In this document: positions 63,945 to 64,000 of the stretch, one piece after another
Layout: each line of letters starts with the position of its first letter
Numbering within the stretch: position 1 is the first letter of the stretch
Source: Stratiolaelaps scimitus
Lineage: Eukaryota; Arthropoda; Arachnida; Mesostigmata; Laelapidae
Assembly (NCBI GenBank): GCA_019614645.1
Contig: JABWDB010000006.1
Span: forward strand, 1,054,001 to 1,118,000
DNA length: 64,000 bases
Direction of reading: 5' to 3'
Made by a program: the position numbers and the translations under genes
The notes under the pieces: generated by a model
Databases searched by the model: none
What the model saw: the letters and a program-made list of their open reading frames with translations, nothing else
What the model was told of the DNA's origin: nothing

Positions 63945-64000
63945 TCCATAGTGAGTCCATGGAGAAGAATCGCAGCCGCCTGCTCTGGCGCTGGTATGAT

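Larger units (their letters stand above)
28273..64000 (+). other. First intron of par-3, at least 35.7 kb and open to the right edge
   Basis: It begins at a consensus donor (AAG, then GTAAGTGG). No segment downstream gives the expected continuation of the Par-3 N-terminal domain, so the next coding exon is presumably outside the window. The stretch holds many CAG/CTG, TTG and TA microsatellites, several tRNA-like SINE copies and hairpins. Open frames rarely exceed 180 codons, about what chance gives in DNA of this size. GC-rich patches with both strands open occur near 29.8-30.7, 49.4-50.1, 54.8-55.1, 57.2-58.6 and 60.0-60.7 kb and could be enhancers or alternative promoters, but nothing in them is diagnostic. 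No other gene is supported. Confidence 0.6.

Overview
The window is from a eukaryotic nuclear genome, most likely an arthropod and possibly a mite or tick. The evidence is: short spliced introns with GT..AG ends, C2H2 zinc fingers, a Par-3/Bazooka first coding exon, tRNA-derived SINEs, a decayed non-LTR retrotransposon, and abundant (TA)n and CAG/CTG microsatellites. I see no bacterial-style operons, rRNA or CRISPR arrays. The species call is an inference; the gene calls do not depend on it.

Left part (1-14.2 kb). This is mostly gene-poor, repeat-bearing DNA. A GC/CpG-rich patch at about 7.2-8.1 kb could be a promoter with a first exon. A 5'-truncated, frame-broken LINE lies on the minus strand at about 11.9-13.2 kb.

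Middle (14.2-24.9 kb). A ten-exon minus-strand gene encodes a Ku80 (XRCC5)-type DNA-end-binding protein. I rebuilt it exon by exon; all phases agree and the product is about 684 residues. It has an unusual acidic, serine-rich N-terminal extension, and it ends without the C-terminal globular domain of vertebrate Ku80. Its largest intron (about 5.6 kb) contains a complete seven-finger C2H2 zinc-finger gene on the same strand.

Right part (24.9-64 kb). The XRCC5 start faces a GC-rich, triplet-repeat-rich leader on the plus strand. That leader runs into the first coding exon of a par-3/bazooka homologue (28144-28272). The exon ends at a perfect splice donor at the place where PARD3 exon 1 is also expected to end. 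The rest of the window, nearly 36 kb, reads best as the first intron of par-3. It holds microsatellites, SINE copies, hairpins and many short open frames that I do not believe are genes. Two strong juxtaposed 3'/5' splice-site motifs (51419/51420 and 63937/63938) have the form of recursive-splicing ratchet points, which would fit a very long intron. They are the most interesting signals here.

Three interspersed repeat families recur: a tRNA-headed SINE ending in GACATAT plus a short body; a family centred on GGACGTTAAATG; and a family starting AGCTGACCCTCAGCTG, found in opposite orientations near the two ends of the window.
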